Notes under the pieces: model-generated
What the model was told of the DNA's origin: nothing
What the model saw: only the letters and a program-made list of their open reading frames with translations
Databases searched by the model: none
DNA from: Pegea sp. RAD2-039
Taxonomy: Eukaryota; Chordata; Thaliacea; Salpida; Salpidae
DNA: 64,000 nt
Reading direction: 5' to 3'
Assembly: GCA_034620365.1 (NCBI GenBank)
Contig: JAQGEQ010000283.1
Coordinates: 496,001-560,000 of the forward strand
Made by a program: the position numbers and the translations under genes
Shown here: piece by piece, positions 1-10,439 of the stretch
How positions within the stretch are numbered: position 1 is the first letter of the stretch
Layout: every line of letters begins with the position of its first letter

Positions 1-892
1 AAACAATACATTCATATGGCTTCTCACCACTATGAGTTCTTTCATGGATTAACAAATGTGCGTTTTGACTAAACTTCTTTTCACAAACAATACATTCATA
101 AGGCTTCTCACCAGTATGAGTTCTTTCATGACTTAACAAATGGGCTTTCTGACTAAATTTTCTTTCACAAACAATGCATTCATATGGTTTCTCACCAGTA
201 TGGGTTCTTTCATGAGTTAAAAGACTAGATCTATGACTAAATTTTCTTTCACAAACAATGCATTCATATGGTTTCTCACCAGTATGAGTTCTTTCATGTC
301 TTAAAAGACTAGATCTATGACTAAATTTTCTTTCACAAACAATGCATTCATATGGCTTCTCACCAGTATGAGTTCTTTCATGGATTAACAATTGTGCGTT
401 TTGACTAAACTTCTTTTCACAAACAATACATTCATATGGCTTCTCACCACTATGAGTTCTTTCATGACATAACAAATGGGTTTTTTGACTAAATTTTCTT
501 TCACAAACTATACATTCATACGGCTTCTCCCCAGTATGAGTTCTTTTATGATAAACAAGCTGAGATTTGAATTTAAATTTCTTGTTACAGTCTAAGCATT
601 CATATTTGATTTTGAAATTAGATGATTGTTTGTTTTCTTCATTATTTTCTTTCCCTTTGAATGCTTTTCTATCGCTGTTAGTCTCTTTATAAGGGAGACA
701 TGTAGTTGCTGGAATTTCCTTAGTATTATTTAAACTATTTTCATCAACATGACATTTATACAAGCTATATACTCCACAAGAAGTGTTTACCAAAATTTTC
801 TTTTCTGCAGTTTCATTATTAAAACTTTTCTCATCATCATCTGATGACAGTTTCTTTTTTCGGTCCAATTTGCTTTCTTCTATTAAATTCAT
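1..892 (-). CDS. ZnF-1: C2H2 zinc-finger protein, 3' end outside window
   Basis: This is an open reading frame read leftwards from an ATG at 892-890 that runs off the window edge without a stop. The first 96 or so residues match the family leader: a start like MNLI, a basic RKKK patch, an SSDDDEKSF acidic stretch, then a Lys/Asn/Ser-rich region. Seven complete C2H2 fingers follow and an eighth is cut by the edge. Helix cores in order are [48 protein letters not shown] and SQNAHLLI. The leader differs from other copies (EESKLDRKKK at residues 5-14 instead of a form like [10 protein letters not shown]), and the acceptor-like CAG 16 bases before other ATGs is not conserved here; a CCCTAG lies 11 bases upstream instead. 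Presumed role is sequence-specific nuclear DNA binding. Family assignment is secure; total length and completeness are unknown. Confidence 0.88.
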   Translation of the reverse strand, partial: MNLIEESKLDRKKKLSSDDDEKSFNNETAEKKILVNTSCGVYSLYKCHVDENSLNNTKEIPATTCLPYKETNSDRKAFKGKENNEENKQSSNFKIKYECLDCNKKFKFKSQLVYHKRTHTGEKPYECIVCERKFSQKTHLLCHERTHSGEKPYECIVCEKKFSQNAQLLIHERTHTGEKPYECIVCERKFSHRSSLLRHERTHTGEKPYECIVCERKFSHRSSLLTHERTHTGEKPYECIVCERKFSQKAHLLSHERTHTGEKPYECIVCEKKFSQNAHLLIHERTHSGEKPYECIV

Positions 893-3800
893 TTTCTAGT
901 TACTAGGGTAGATTTAAAGAAAAACAATTCAATTTTTTAATGTCTCTACGAAAGCATAAATGAAAAAATTTGTTTTTACACAATATATAATATTTTTACT
1001 AAAAACTTTGATTTTTAAGTGATATAATATTCTCATATGATATACAAAGTTTGTTTACCAATGCTAACAAACAAGCTTAATTAATGTTTTTTAAAAGTCT
1101 AAACCAGAAACTTATTATGTTTCATGTACATATTGGTAAATAAAAAGAACTTTCGATTAACAAATTTTTGTAAACTTTTGCAAGTATTTTCACAAATTGT
1201 TGGTTATAGTTCAATATTTAGACACCAAAATATCCACTTCTATAATAAATAATTAGAAGAACATTTTTCTATAGAAAAGGCATTATTGCGTTACATGTAG
1301 CAGTTACGAGGGCAATAAACGTTTGTTTGTGAAAATGATAACATGAGTTCAGAAACTAAAAATTAAAAAGTATGTAAGAAATTTAAGATTTAATAGCGTT
1401 CAAACTAGAACAAAAAGTTACTCCTTAAGTTTAAAGATTTTAGTAAAATGTCTTTAACAACTTAAGTTATTTATCTCAAATTGAAGTCCTCAATACACTT
1501 AACTTTTATGATGATACTTTAATAGAGAGCAACGAGTAATTAAAAATCATATCCAACTATTTGTAATTATTTTTATTTACAGAAATACAAAAGTTAGAGA
1601 CTCTTTTAATCAAAAGTCAAGACTTGATACAGACTTATTAGGTTTACACGATATTTAATTTAGACACGATAAGCTCAACTTTAAGAAAATACATATTTAA
1701 ATATAATGAAAATGTATACAGAATTTATAACTGACAAACCTACATAATCTAACCAAAATTAATTTAAAGTTCTTAGCATTGACTTAAGTTTTTATTTTAA
1801 AAAAGTATGAAAATTTTTTGTCTAAACGCAATACCTGCAAAAACTTCACAAAAATCAATACTAGCAATTGTCTAATAAAATTAAGCAAGCTACATAAGTT
1901 TACAAAACATCAAAAATCATTCATGATCATCTAACACCAATCGTTTTTCTATATTGGCATTAAGTTTACAAGTAGCTAAAGATGCAAAAAAGAGCAACAA
2001 AACCTTATAATTTATAAAAAATTATGATAATATATATAACACAAATGACGTTACCAAACATATAAACTTTTGGTCAAAGTCTTCTTAAGAATATTTATAT
2101 ATATGTTTGATTTATAAAAGTGATTTCTTAATCTTCAAAACAGTTGAGAGAAATTATAATTTTGAAAGCAATGTTAGAAATATAAATTTGTTTGTATGTA
2201 AATTATGATGACAGAATCAAAGTTCTAGAAGCTTCGGCTGTTTGGGTTTTGTAGCTTGTTGATTATTATTTTGATGCTTTTACTGCTTTGCTATTAATAT
2301 TTGTTGTGCATTAAAATTTTTCAGCAATATTGAGTAACTGCAAGTCTAAACTTCTTAAGAAGCTATGTTAGTGCAGCTTGCATTCTTTTTTTGTTTATTA
2401 TAAAGCTACATAAAAGTTTTAATTTTCTGGAAAGTTCTTTTAAACATTAATCATTTAATCTTTTTTTGTAGAAACTAAAGAAAAACATAAGATCAAGCTG
2501 AAATTTTTATCCTACAAAAATTTAATCCAGATTAAGTTCCAAAAGAAAAAAAAACTTCCTTAAAACTGATACTTTTACAGTTCGATTTTTGTTTGAGGTC
2601 GATAATTGTTATTAGAAAGCTCTTAAAAATATTGTAGAAAAACATTTAACATTGTAATAAAAAAATTATTTTCTTGTTTCTCCTAAAGACTTATTTATAT
2701 TTCTTTTATTTTTCAGATTTTATTCGATTTATTCATTTATTAAACTTTAACTAAAAAATAACCTATAAATAAACCAAAAGATAAAAGAATTTGCATTACA
2801 AAATAAATATTAATCCATAACTTTGAGATTACTCATAGTGATTCAATAGTAAAAATAATTATCTATTAATTTTGGTATAAAGCAGAAAATTTACGTGTAG
2901 TTGCTGTCAACACACGGCTATATATTATTTCACATTAATCAATCCTAAAAACCTAGAATTTTTAGTTTACTATTATACGTTGTCATATGCTTAAGTATGA
3001 TTAATATATTGTATTTACGATTTGGTTAAGCAAGAATGCAATTAAACAGATAAAATAAGCTAAAAAGAATAGATGAAATTGGAATTATAAGAATCATTTT
3101 GAAGTCTACTGATATGCCAAATGTTACATCTTTTTCTTTCTTAATTTCCAACTTAATTAAGTATAAAATGTGTTGTTTGTGAGAATGTGGTTTAGCAAGA
3201 GGTGCTCTTTTCAGGCACCCTCCTTTTCGTTTATTGCAATAAATAAAGAAAATTTATGATTAAAGCATCTTTTATTTAGTATCGTTAGATAATAAAAACA
3301 TTTCATTACTTGAGTCCAAGCCAAAATTGTTATGGAGTTTTGTTCTTTTTGCTGTTACGAGCTGTCGAAATTTCTGGTAAACTAAAAAAAGATAAACGAT
3401 TACAAGCTGTTAGTTGTTAAACGATTATTTTTGAAATGTTTTTGTTTTTCTTTTTCTTCAATTTATTAAATAATGCTGTTACTAATTAATTGGTCATTTT
3501 TAAATACTTACCGTGTTATTTTTCGGATTTGCTTAAAAATCAAATTACCAAAAACCAGATCAAAACTTATAGCTATTTTAAAATTTCAATTAAACAGTTT
3601 GTTTAGAAATTAAGAACCTTAGAAAATAAAATCTACAAATAAAATGTTATGAAATGATGTAAAGAAAACAATCAATAAAACTCATCTCAACAAAATTAAT
3701 TTATTTATTTTTATACAACCTTTTTGTAGACCACAAACTCAAAACTTAGAATAACCCATATTAACCCCCAAATAACCTTAAGAAACTGTGCAAAGCGGTT

Positions 3801-4260
3801 ACTGCAGCCAGTGAAAAGGTCACAGTGGCCCCATTTGTACCATCAAATTAAAGAATTTTAAAACCCCCTCATTCTGTTAGTCTTGTTCAACGCTTAGAAG
3901 GAGTTAATAAAAGTCTTTCTTTGACTAAATCAATCCACTGAAATGAATTATATCAGAAACTGTAATCTGTGTCTAGAGAATTGACTTAGGTTATTTTTTA
4001 GACACTAGACATTGATACAGCAAAATTAATTTATTCTGTTTATTGAGACGTTGTATTCCAGTTACTATGGCTGTTATATTCTCACTATTTATTACCTATT
4101 AACGATTATGTAATTATTTATCTTGTAATTATATTTATTATAATTTTTGATCAAATTTATCAATATAAGAATAAAAACTAAATAGTTTTTAAAAAGCAAA
4201 TAAATAATTCATCTAATTTTTAAAACTTTAGATCTTAACCCAGTCACTTCTTCATGTTTT
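893..4260. repeat. 5' flank of ZnF-1 and spacer, inverted copy of 50850-54176
   Basis: No gene is seen here. The stretch matches, in reverse orientation, the region upstream of ZnF-9. Shared landmarks include the tatatgtttg block near 2100, CTTCTTAAGAAG near 2350, the retroelement tail at 3175-3248, and a stretch near 3780-3840 that is less AT-rich than its surroundings. The part nearest the gene (about 893-2830) is the common 5' module of the family, which also lies before ZnF-4. Identity to the partner copy is high but not perfect, with small indels. Confidence 0.8.
3175..3248 (+). mobile_element. SINE/LINE 3' tail copy
   Basis: This carries the conserved tail: a gagaatgtg block, a GGTGC-loop-GCACC hairpin, CCTCCTT and an ending like TTATTGCAATAAATAAA. 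It is near-identical to the last 85 bases of the LINE at 27582-27669. About 50 bases upstream it carries a tgttacatcttttt block, also present near 30700 but absent from the LINE 3'UTR. That suggests a SINE or a different LINE subfamily. The 5' limit is not clear. Confidence 0.7.
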
Positions 4261-4776
4261 TAAATACAATAGCAGCATAATATAAAGTTAAATATGAATT
4301 ACGCAATTAAAGAAGATCAAAAATTTAATACCCATGAAATGTATAAGTATTTTATATCAGATAAGGCAATATAAGCTAACAAAATTTAATTCAAATCTAA
4401 AATTTGCCAAGAGTTTTTAGCTAAGAATTTTCTTTTGAATAGTTTTGAAAATCTGATATTAAAACTCCATATCTGAAAACTTTCATATTTAGCTTTATTG
4501 AATTGGTAAAAAGAAACTAATAACGAATAAAACTAACAAAACACTACTAACAAACCAGTGTCGACTACAGAATGAACTATGTATATAGAGTAATAGGGGA
4601 TGAAACATTTACGTAAATGGTAAAATATTCTACTATCACTACTAACAATAACAACACTACTTTTCAACCTTATTGTTTGTAGCTTTGTGAATTAAAATAT
4701 ACCTCTTACTGCTCTTCTTGAAATTCTTTCTTAACACTTTACTTAATCATTGCTTTGAAGGTGGTACATAGTTGTT

Positions 4777-5096
4777 ATATCACTTTAGTATTCTTTTTTG
4801 TGAAATCAAGTTATTCTAGCGATTAATTACTGTATTCAGTCAAACATACCCACGAACTCATCAAAAAATAATAATACCTTTTAGAATAGTTTTTAAAGTT
4901 TTAAAAAAAAAACTTTAAATGATTAATATCTGCAAGTATATCACTGTAATACTCATTTTTGTGAAATCAAGTTTTTCTAGCAATTAAATACTGTATCAGC
5001 CAAACAAAACTACGGAATCATCCAAAAATAATAATATCTTTTAGAATAGTTTTTCAGAGGTTGTATAAAAAAAAATTGAAATGAATCATATTTATA
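4777..5096 (+). repeat. 160-bp tandem duplication
   Basis: Two adjacent, imperfect copies of about 160 bases start at 4777 (tatcactttag) and 4937 (tatcactgtaa). Both contain TTTTGTGAAATCAAGTT and, further on, aataataat followed by TTTTAGAATAGTTTTT. The equivalent positions upstream of ZnF-7 and ZnF-8 have a single copy, so the duplication is specific to this locus. Confidence 0.75.
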
Positions 5097-5431
5097 AGTG
5101 TTTCTTGAGATTTATTCGTTGTTTGTAACTTTAAAAAATATAAAATATTAAAAATAATACAAAGTGAATGAACAAATATTCTTACAAAGTTGGATTTTGC
5201 AGTTACTTTTTAATAATAAAAAATTGAAAAGTACTAAAATACTGAAAACAAAGCATTAAAAGCATTCAAATAATAATCAACAAGCAACAAAATCATAATA
5301 GCAAAAGCTTCTATAACTTTGATATTATCATCAGAATTTGCGTGCAAAGATTGTTTTGTTTCTAACATTGCTTTTAAAATTATAATTTCTCCAAACTGTT
5401 TTGAAGATTAATAAATCACTTTTATAAATCA

Positions 5432-5574
5432 AATATATATATATATTCTTAAGAAGACTTTGACCAAAAGTTTATATGTTTGGTAACGTCCTTTGTGTTA
5501 TATATACTATCATAATTATTTTTAAATAATAAGGTTTTGTTGGTCTCTTTTGTCTCTTTTAGTTACTCGTAAAC
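5432..5574 (+). promoter_or_regulatory. candidate promoter and first-exon donor of ZnF-2
   Basis: A run of TATATATATATA (5432-5446) is followed by TTCTTAAGAAG, a pyrimidine-rich stretch (ctcttttgtctc) and GTAAAC at 5569-5574, a plausible splice donor. The same order recurs upstream of ZnF-4 (14421-14560) and ZnF-9 (52989-53130), and inverted upstream of ZnF-1, -7 and -8. It would form a noncoding exon spliced to the acceptor just before the ATG. This is inference from conserved order only; no transcript evidence is available. Confidence 0.25.
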
Positions 5575-6575
5575 TTAATGCCAATAGAGAGTTACGATTG
5601 TTGTTAGATGATCATGAATGATTTTTGATGATTTTTAAACTTATGTAGTTTGCTTAATTTTAAAAGACAATTGCTATTACTGATTTTTGTTAAGTTTTTG
5701 CTGGTATTCCGTTTAGACATTAAATTTTCAAACTTTTTTAAATAAAAATGATTAGTAAATGTTTATAACTGTCAAAATATTAGACTTTAAGTCAGTTTCT
5801 GTTTGTTTATGTTGGCTTGTAAATTATAAATTCTATATACCTTTCCATGATATTTAAATATGTATTTTTTAAAGTTGAGCTTATCGTTTCTAAATTAAAT
5901 CTAATGTATATTCAATAAGTCAATAATAAGTCTTGACTTTTGATTAGAATATTCTCTAACTATGACTAAAATATAATATATATAAATATAACTAATTATT
6001 GTTGTAATTAAAAATAACTACAAATAGTGTGATTTATTTTATGATTAATCGTTGCTCACTATTAATGTAAAATCATACAAGTTAATCCTATTGAGGACTT
6101 TACACTTGAATATGAGATAAATAACTGCAGATTAAAATCTGTAAAATTAATTTTATCTTCTTGTTGATCTATTTTAAAGACTGTTAAATCTTACATTAAT
6201 TACATACTTTTTAATTTCTAGTTTCTGAAATCATGTTATCATTTTAACAAGCAAACGTGTTTTGCCCTCGAAATTGCTATATGTAAAACAATAATGCCTT
6301 TTCTATAGAAGAATTTTTTTCTATTTACTTATTAGAACTTATTGAACTATAAACAACAATTTGTGAAAATACTTGAAAAAGTTTACAAAAAATTGTTGTT
6401 CAAATTCGTTTTAAATAAAAATATGTATATAGAACATCAACAATTTCTTGTTAAGACTTTTACAAAACTTGATCTAAACTTGATTATAATCATTAGTGAA
6501 CAAACTTTGTATATCATATAGAAATAACATATCTCTTAAAACTAAAATTATTCTATATGAACATTTTAATATTAA

Positions 6576-6610
6576 CAAAGTTATTTTTTCTTCAGCCTAT
6601 TAACTTAAAA
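6576..6610 (+). other. splice acceptor immediately upstream of the ATG
   Basis: A pyrimidine tract (ttattttttc) ends in TTCAG at 6595, followed by 15 bases (CCTATTAAC and on) and the ATG. The same acceptor and spacer lie before ZnF-4 (AG ends 15557), ZnF-9 (54161), and on the minus strand ZnF-7 (41263) and ZnF-8 (47757). The frame stays open through the junction, so longer proteins starting upstream are formally possible. Conservation of the acceptor argues for the downstream ATG and for a 5' intron, or for a trans-spliced leader. Confidence 0.6.
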
Positions 6611-8245
6611 ATGAACTTGATACGAAGCAGCAACTTTACACGAAAAAGAAAACTGTCATCAGATGATGATGAGAAAAGTTTTAATAATAAAACTGCAGAA
6701 AATAAAATTTTGCTAAATACCTCTGGTGGAGTATATAGCTTGTATAAAAGTCATGCTGATCAAACTAGTTTAAATAATACTATAGAAATTCCAACAACTA
6801 CAAGTTTCCCTTTTAAAGACACTAACAGTGATAAAAAAGCATTCAAAGGGAAAGAAAATAATGAAGAAAACAAAAAATCATCTAATTTCAAAATCAAATA
6901 TGAATGCTTAGACTGTAACAAGAAATTTAAATGCAAATCTCAGCTTGTTTATCATGAAAGAACTCATACTGGTGAGAAGCCATATGAATGCATTGTTTGT
7001 GAAAGAAAATTTAGTCAAAAATCTAGTCTTTTATTTCATGAAAGAACTCATACTGGTGAGAAGCCATATGAATGTAAAGTTTGTGAAAGAAAATTTAGTC
7101 AAAAAACCCATTTGTTATGTCATGAAAGAATTCATACTGGCGAGAAGCCATATGAATGCATTGTTTGTGAAAGAAAATTTAGTCAAAAATCTAGTCTTTT
7201 ACTTCATGAAAGAACTCATACTGGTGAGAAGCCATATGAATGTATAGTTTGTGGAAGAAAATTTAGTCGAAAAGCTAGTCTTTTAAGTCATGAAAGAACT
7301 CATACTGGTGAGAAGCCATATGAATGCATTGTTTGTGAAAGAAAATTTGCACTTAATTCCAGTCTTTTAATTCATGAAAGAACTCATACTGGTGAGAAGC
7401 CATATGAATGCATTGTTTGTGAAAGAAAATTTAGTCAAAAATCTAGTCTTTTAATTCATGAAAGAACTCATACTGGTGAGAAGCCATATGAATGTATAGT
7501 TTGTGGAAGAAAATTTAGTCAAAAATCTAGTCTTTTAAGTCATGAAAGAATTCATACTGGTGAGAAGCCATATGAATGCATTGTTTGTGAAAGAAAATTT
7601 GCACTTAATTCCAGTCTTTTAATTCATGAAAGAACTCATACTGGTGAGAAGCCATATGAATGTATAGTTTGTGGAAGAAAATTTAGTCAAAAATCTAGTC
7701 TTTCAAGTCATGAAAGAACTCATACTGGTGAGAAACCATATGAATGTATAGTTTGTGAAAGAAAGTTTAGTCGAAAAACCTATTTGTTATCTCATGCAAG
7801 AACTCATACTGGTGAGAAACCATATGAATGTATTGTTTGTGAAAGAAAATTTACTCAAAGATATAGTCTTTTAATTCATGAAAGAACTCATACTGGTGAG
7901 AAACCATATGAATGTATTGCTTGTGGAAGAAAGTTTGCACATAATTCCAGTCTTTTAAGTCATGAAAGAACTCATACTGGTGAGAAGCCATATGAATGTG
8001 TTGTTTGTGGAAAAAAATTTGCACGTAATTTCAGTCTTTTAAATCATGAAAGAACTCATACTGGTGAGAAAACATATGAATGTATTGTTTGTGAAAAGAA
8101 GTTTAGTCAAAAAACCCATTTGTTATGCCATGAAAGAACTCATACTGGTGAGAAACTATATGAATGTCTTGTTTGTGAAAAAAAATTTAGTCAAAAATCT
8201 GGCCTTGTATGTCATGAAAAAACTCATAATAATCATGAAAGTTAA
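6611..8245 (+). CDS. ZnF-2: 16-finger C2H2 zinc-finger protein
   Basis: The product is 544 residues with no introns in the coding part. Residues 1-96 form a polar leader of no recognised domain, with a basic RKRK at 11-14 (likely nuclear localisation) and an SSDDDEKSF stretch. Sixteen C2H2 fingers (CX2C-X12-HX3H, 28-residue period) fill residues 97-539, then a tail ending NNHES. The first finger ([14 protein letters not shown]) is the family's divergent cap. The others have helices such as [40 protein letters not shown] and ARNFSLLN. All cysteines, histidines and most TGEKP linkers are intact. The start was chosen at 6611 because the conserved leader begins there, 16 bases after a conserved splice acceptor; an in-frame ATG at 6557 lies in the presumed intron. 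The expected role is DNA binding, perhaps transcriptional control; no effector domain is visible. Confidence 0.93.
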   Translation: MNLIRSSNFTRKRKLSSDDDEKSFNNKTAENKILLNTSGGVYSLYKSHADQTSLNNTIEIPTTTSFPFKDTNSDKKAFKGKENNEENKKSSNFKIKYECLDCNKKFKCKSQLVYHERTHTGEKPYECIVCERKFSQKSSLLFHERTHTGEKPYECKVCERKFSQKTHLLCHERIHTGEKPYECIVCERKFSQKSSLLLHERTHTGEKPYECIVCGRKFSRKASLLSHERTHTGEKPYECIVCERKFALNSSLLIHERTHTGEKPYECIVCERKFSQKSSLLIHERTHTGEKPYECIVCGRKFSQKSSLLSHERIHTGEKPYECIVCERKFALNSSLLIHERTHTGEKPYECIVCGRKFSQKSSLSSHERTHTGEKPYECIVCERKFSRKTYLLSHARTHTGEKPYECIVCERKFTQRYSLLIHERTHTGEKPYECIACGRKFAHNSSLLSHERTHTGEKPYECVVCGKKFARNFSLLNHERTHTGEKTYECIVCEKKFSQKTHLLCHERTHTGEKLYECLVCEKKFSQKSGLVCHEKTHNNHES

Positions 8246-10430
8246 AATCATTTTGCTGGTTAACGTTTACTCAATTGGTTGTTGCAATTTATGCTTTAAT
8301 TAACTATTTTAATGATTACTTTATTATTGAAATAGTGTGTAAGTTTGCAATAAATAATAAAGGTTTTACATTCAATTTTTTACTTTAAAATAAAATTGGT
8401 ATTGTTATGTTGTTATTCTCGTACAGCTCTTTTGTAAACTATTAAAAAAACTTTTTTATTCCTTAATTTTCGAACTTTGCATATTAAGTATTTGTTAACA
8501 TCTTTTATTATTTTTCAAAAAGTTTTTGAAAGTAATTTTATTATGTTAGTTGATAAGCACATACGAAATTGTGGTTACTTTTTAGTTACCATCTAAAGAT
8601 TCGATAAATCCTTATATGTTTGTAAAACTGATTATTTTTGTAATTTGTTTTTATTATGAAAGTAAAACTACAGTTTTTAGTAATTATTGCAATTTTTATG
8701 AGAAAACTTATGTTTGAAATCTTAAAATCTATTTCCTTTCTTAAAATGCTTGTTGGAGATAAAAACAATAAACGTTATTATCCTCTTCATACTATAAATT
8801 TAGAAAAAGAAGTTTTTTAACATTTATATTATCGACAATTACATCATCATAAATAATTCATCTTTTATAGCACTTGACTATTTCTTACCCAAATAGTTAG
8901 ATCAAAATTAACAGATTGAGGTTTTTAAATAGTTTAAATTACTTTATAATTTTGTAACCTCAGAGGAACGGCAGAAAAACTAATATTTTCTTATCGGTTA
9001 TTACTCCCTCATTTTTAAAACTACGATTAATATTCTTGTAAGCAAGTTGCTAGAGTGTTTTAAACTGATCTGTTTAATACTTTTACATCAGATATATAAC
9101 TGTATCTATTTCAGCTCTTGGTAATTCTAATCTTCGAACCAAATATTAAGTTGCTATTTTAAATGGAACTCTTATTATCCAAATAAATCGCAACAAACCA
9201 AAACACCTAACCAAACCATCGGTGCAGTAACTGATTATAACTATATACAGATTATTCCTTATAAGAAATAATCTTATGAAAAAGTCTTATGAAATAACAT
9301 TTGTTTGGAATGAGGAATTTACTTTAAAATTTACCAATTTGTAAACTAAAATTAATAAAAATAAGTATTTAAAGTTGCTAATACCAACAAGACAGCCAAA
9401 ATGTCTTAAGGATGATACCTTCCAAAAAGTGAATTTTAAACTATTTTTATTATTGGTATAAAGCTTTACAATATGAGTTAGTATTTTAAAGTTAAAAAAA
9501 TTAAATAAAATTATTTGCCTCAAATTTGAAATACTCTTATAAGTTATAATATTTTATAGATTTTTGAGATACACATCGCAAATTTTGTACCGTTGTTTTT
9601 TGAATTTTTTTTTGTGAAGATTTATCAATTCTTAATTATGACTTTGAAATCATTCATAAAACCATCAATGTAACAAATCAACATTTATTAGTACGTTTGA
9701 TGTATTGAAATTAGATTAAGAAAACTAAGATATAAGAAAGAATTTAAAAAAGGAAAATCATTCTATCTCATTTAGCAACTTATTTTGTTGTTCGAGATTT
9801 AAAGATGGAAAACCATCAAAAGTCACAGGCGCTCAAAAGGATCTACAGAAAAATAAAAAATATCTGACATTAAAATGTACAAATCCTCTATTATTTTGTG
9901 AAGAAATATATGTGTGAAGAAATAAGAACTAAAAATACAAACAAATCTGACGTATAAGTAATGAAACAAAACGGTTCAAAAATATTCTAGCAATTTAAAG
10001 CAATTTCATCGATTAGATTAAAATGGACTGGTAACAAATTAGCATTTATTAGTTCTCCTGTCTTACGTTTAAAGTTACAAAATAAGGAAAGCAATTCAAA
10101 CTGTCTTAGCAACTAAATATGTTAATTCTGAAGATGTTAATTTCAAAAGATCAATCTGTTAAGTTATTAACTAGTACTATTGGAGATGATTTTATTTCAT
10201 ATAATATATTATATGTAATAGTTTTAGAATATCAACCAAATTTTGTATATGGTTTTTTATATAAAATTTGCATTAAATAAAACCAGAAATCTACAACTAA
10301 TTTCTAAAATCAAATAAGTAATGTCAATAAAAAAAGTCCAGATTACTAAGAAACGAAAGTTGTAAAATCTAACTGTGACTAAAAGAAGGTTCGGAAAAAC
10401 TACATAAGTGGTAAGGTTACAAGCCAGCAT
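8246..10430 (+). repeat. 3' module of ZnF-2
   Basis: This is shared with the 3' sides of ZnF-4 (16956-19240), ZnF-7 (39948 down to 37833) and ZnF-8 (46610 down to 44430), always in the same orientation relative to the gene. An AATAAA at 8349-8354 is the best poly(A) signal candidate, about 105 bases after the stop. The only other item is a 54-codon ORF (8656-8820). Homology stops near 10430, after GTGGTAAGGTTAC, where the sequence switches to the 3' flank type of ZnF-3. Confidence 0.8.
8656..8820 (+). CDS. small hypothetical ORF in the ZnF 3' module
   Basis: A 54-codon ATG-to-TAA frame lies about 410 bases after the ZnF-2 stop, on the same strand. The product starts MKVKLQFLVIIAIF, a short basic then strongly hydrophobic stretch resembling a signal peptide or membrane anchor, and ends with a KRYYP motif and NLEKEVF. 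Equivalent frames are intact behind ZnF-7 (39276-39440) and ZnF-8 (45933-46097), but broken by a net 2-base loss behind ZnF-4. Surrounding noncoding DNA is about equally conserved, so this may be a chance frame. I do not recognise the product. Confidence 0.25.
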   Translation: MKVKLQFLVIIAIFMRKLMFEILKSISFLKMLVGDKNNKRYYPLHTINLEKEVF

Positions 10431-10439
10431 ATAAAGTGC

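Larger units (their letters stand above)
4450..6610. repeat. 5' flank of ZnF-2, inverted copy of 47742-49740
   Basis: No gene is seen. It matches the region upstream of ZnF-8 in inverted orientation; the ZnF-7 5' flank (41248-42988) is also of this type. The gene-proximal 1.3 kb is shared with all family members; the distal part (about 4450-5250) is specific to the ZnF-2/-7/-8 type. Landmarks include an ATTACTCTAT block near 4590 matching 49600-49620. Confidence 0.8.

Noticed and set aside
1..892. Regular spaced repeats resembling a CRISPR array
   Set aside because: The 84-bp period is the zinc-finger codon unit and the sequence is coding.
3780..3845. Less AT-rich segment (GCGGTTACTGCAGCCAG region) with a partner near 51260-51320, considered as a SINE head or exon
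   Set aside because: No B box is present and no frame is kept in both copies; left as unexplained repeat sequence.
6945..7247. Open frames in shifted register inside the zinc-finger arrays (also 8046-8303, 16084-16332, 16756-17001, 46982-47407)
   Set aside because: They arise because the 84-bp repeat is free of stops in a second frame; the products are repetitive without a domain, and the zinc-finger frame is clearly the coding one.
9287..9523. Minus-strand frame paired with 45317-45544 (both start MRQIILFNFFNF)
   Set aside because: It lies in a conserved noncoding 3' module; the ZnF-4 and ZnF-7 copies of the same region carry stops or frameshifts and the product is low-complexity.
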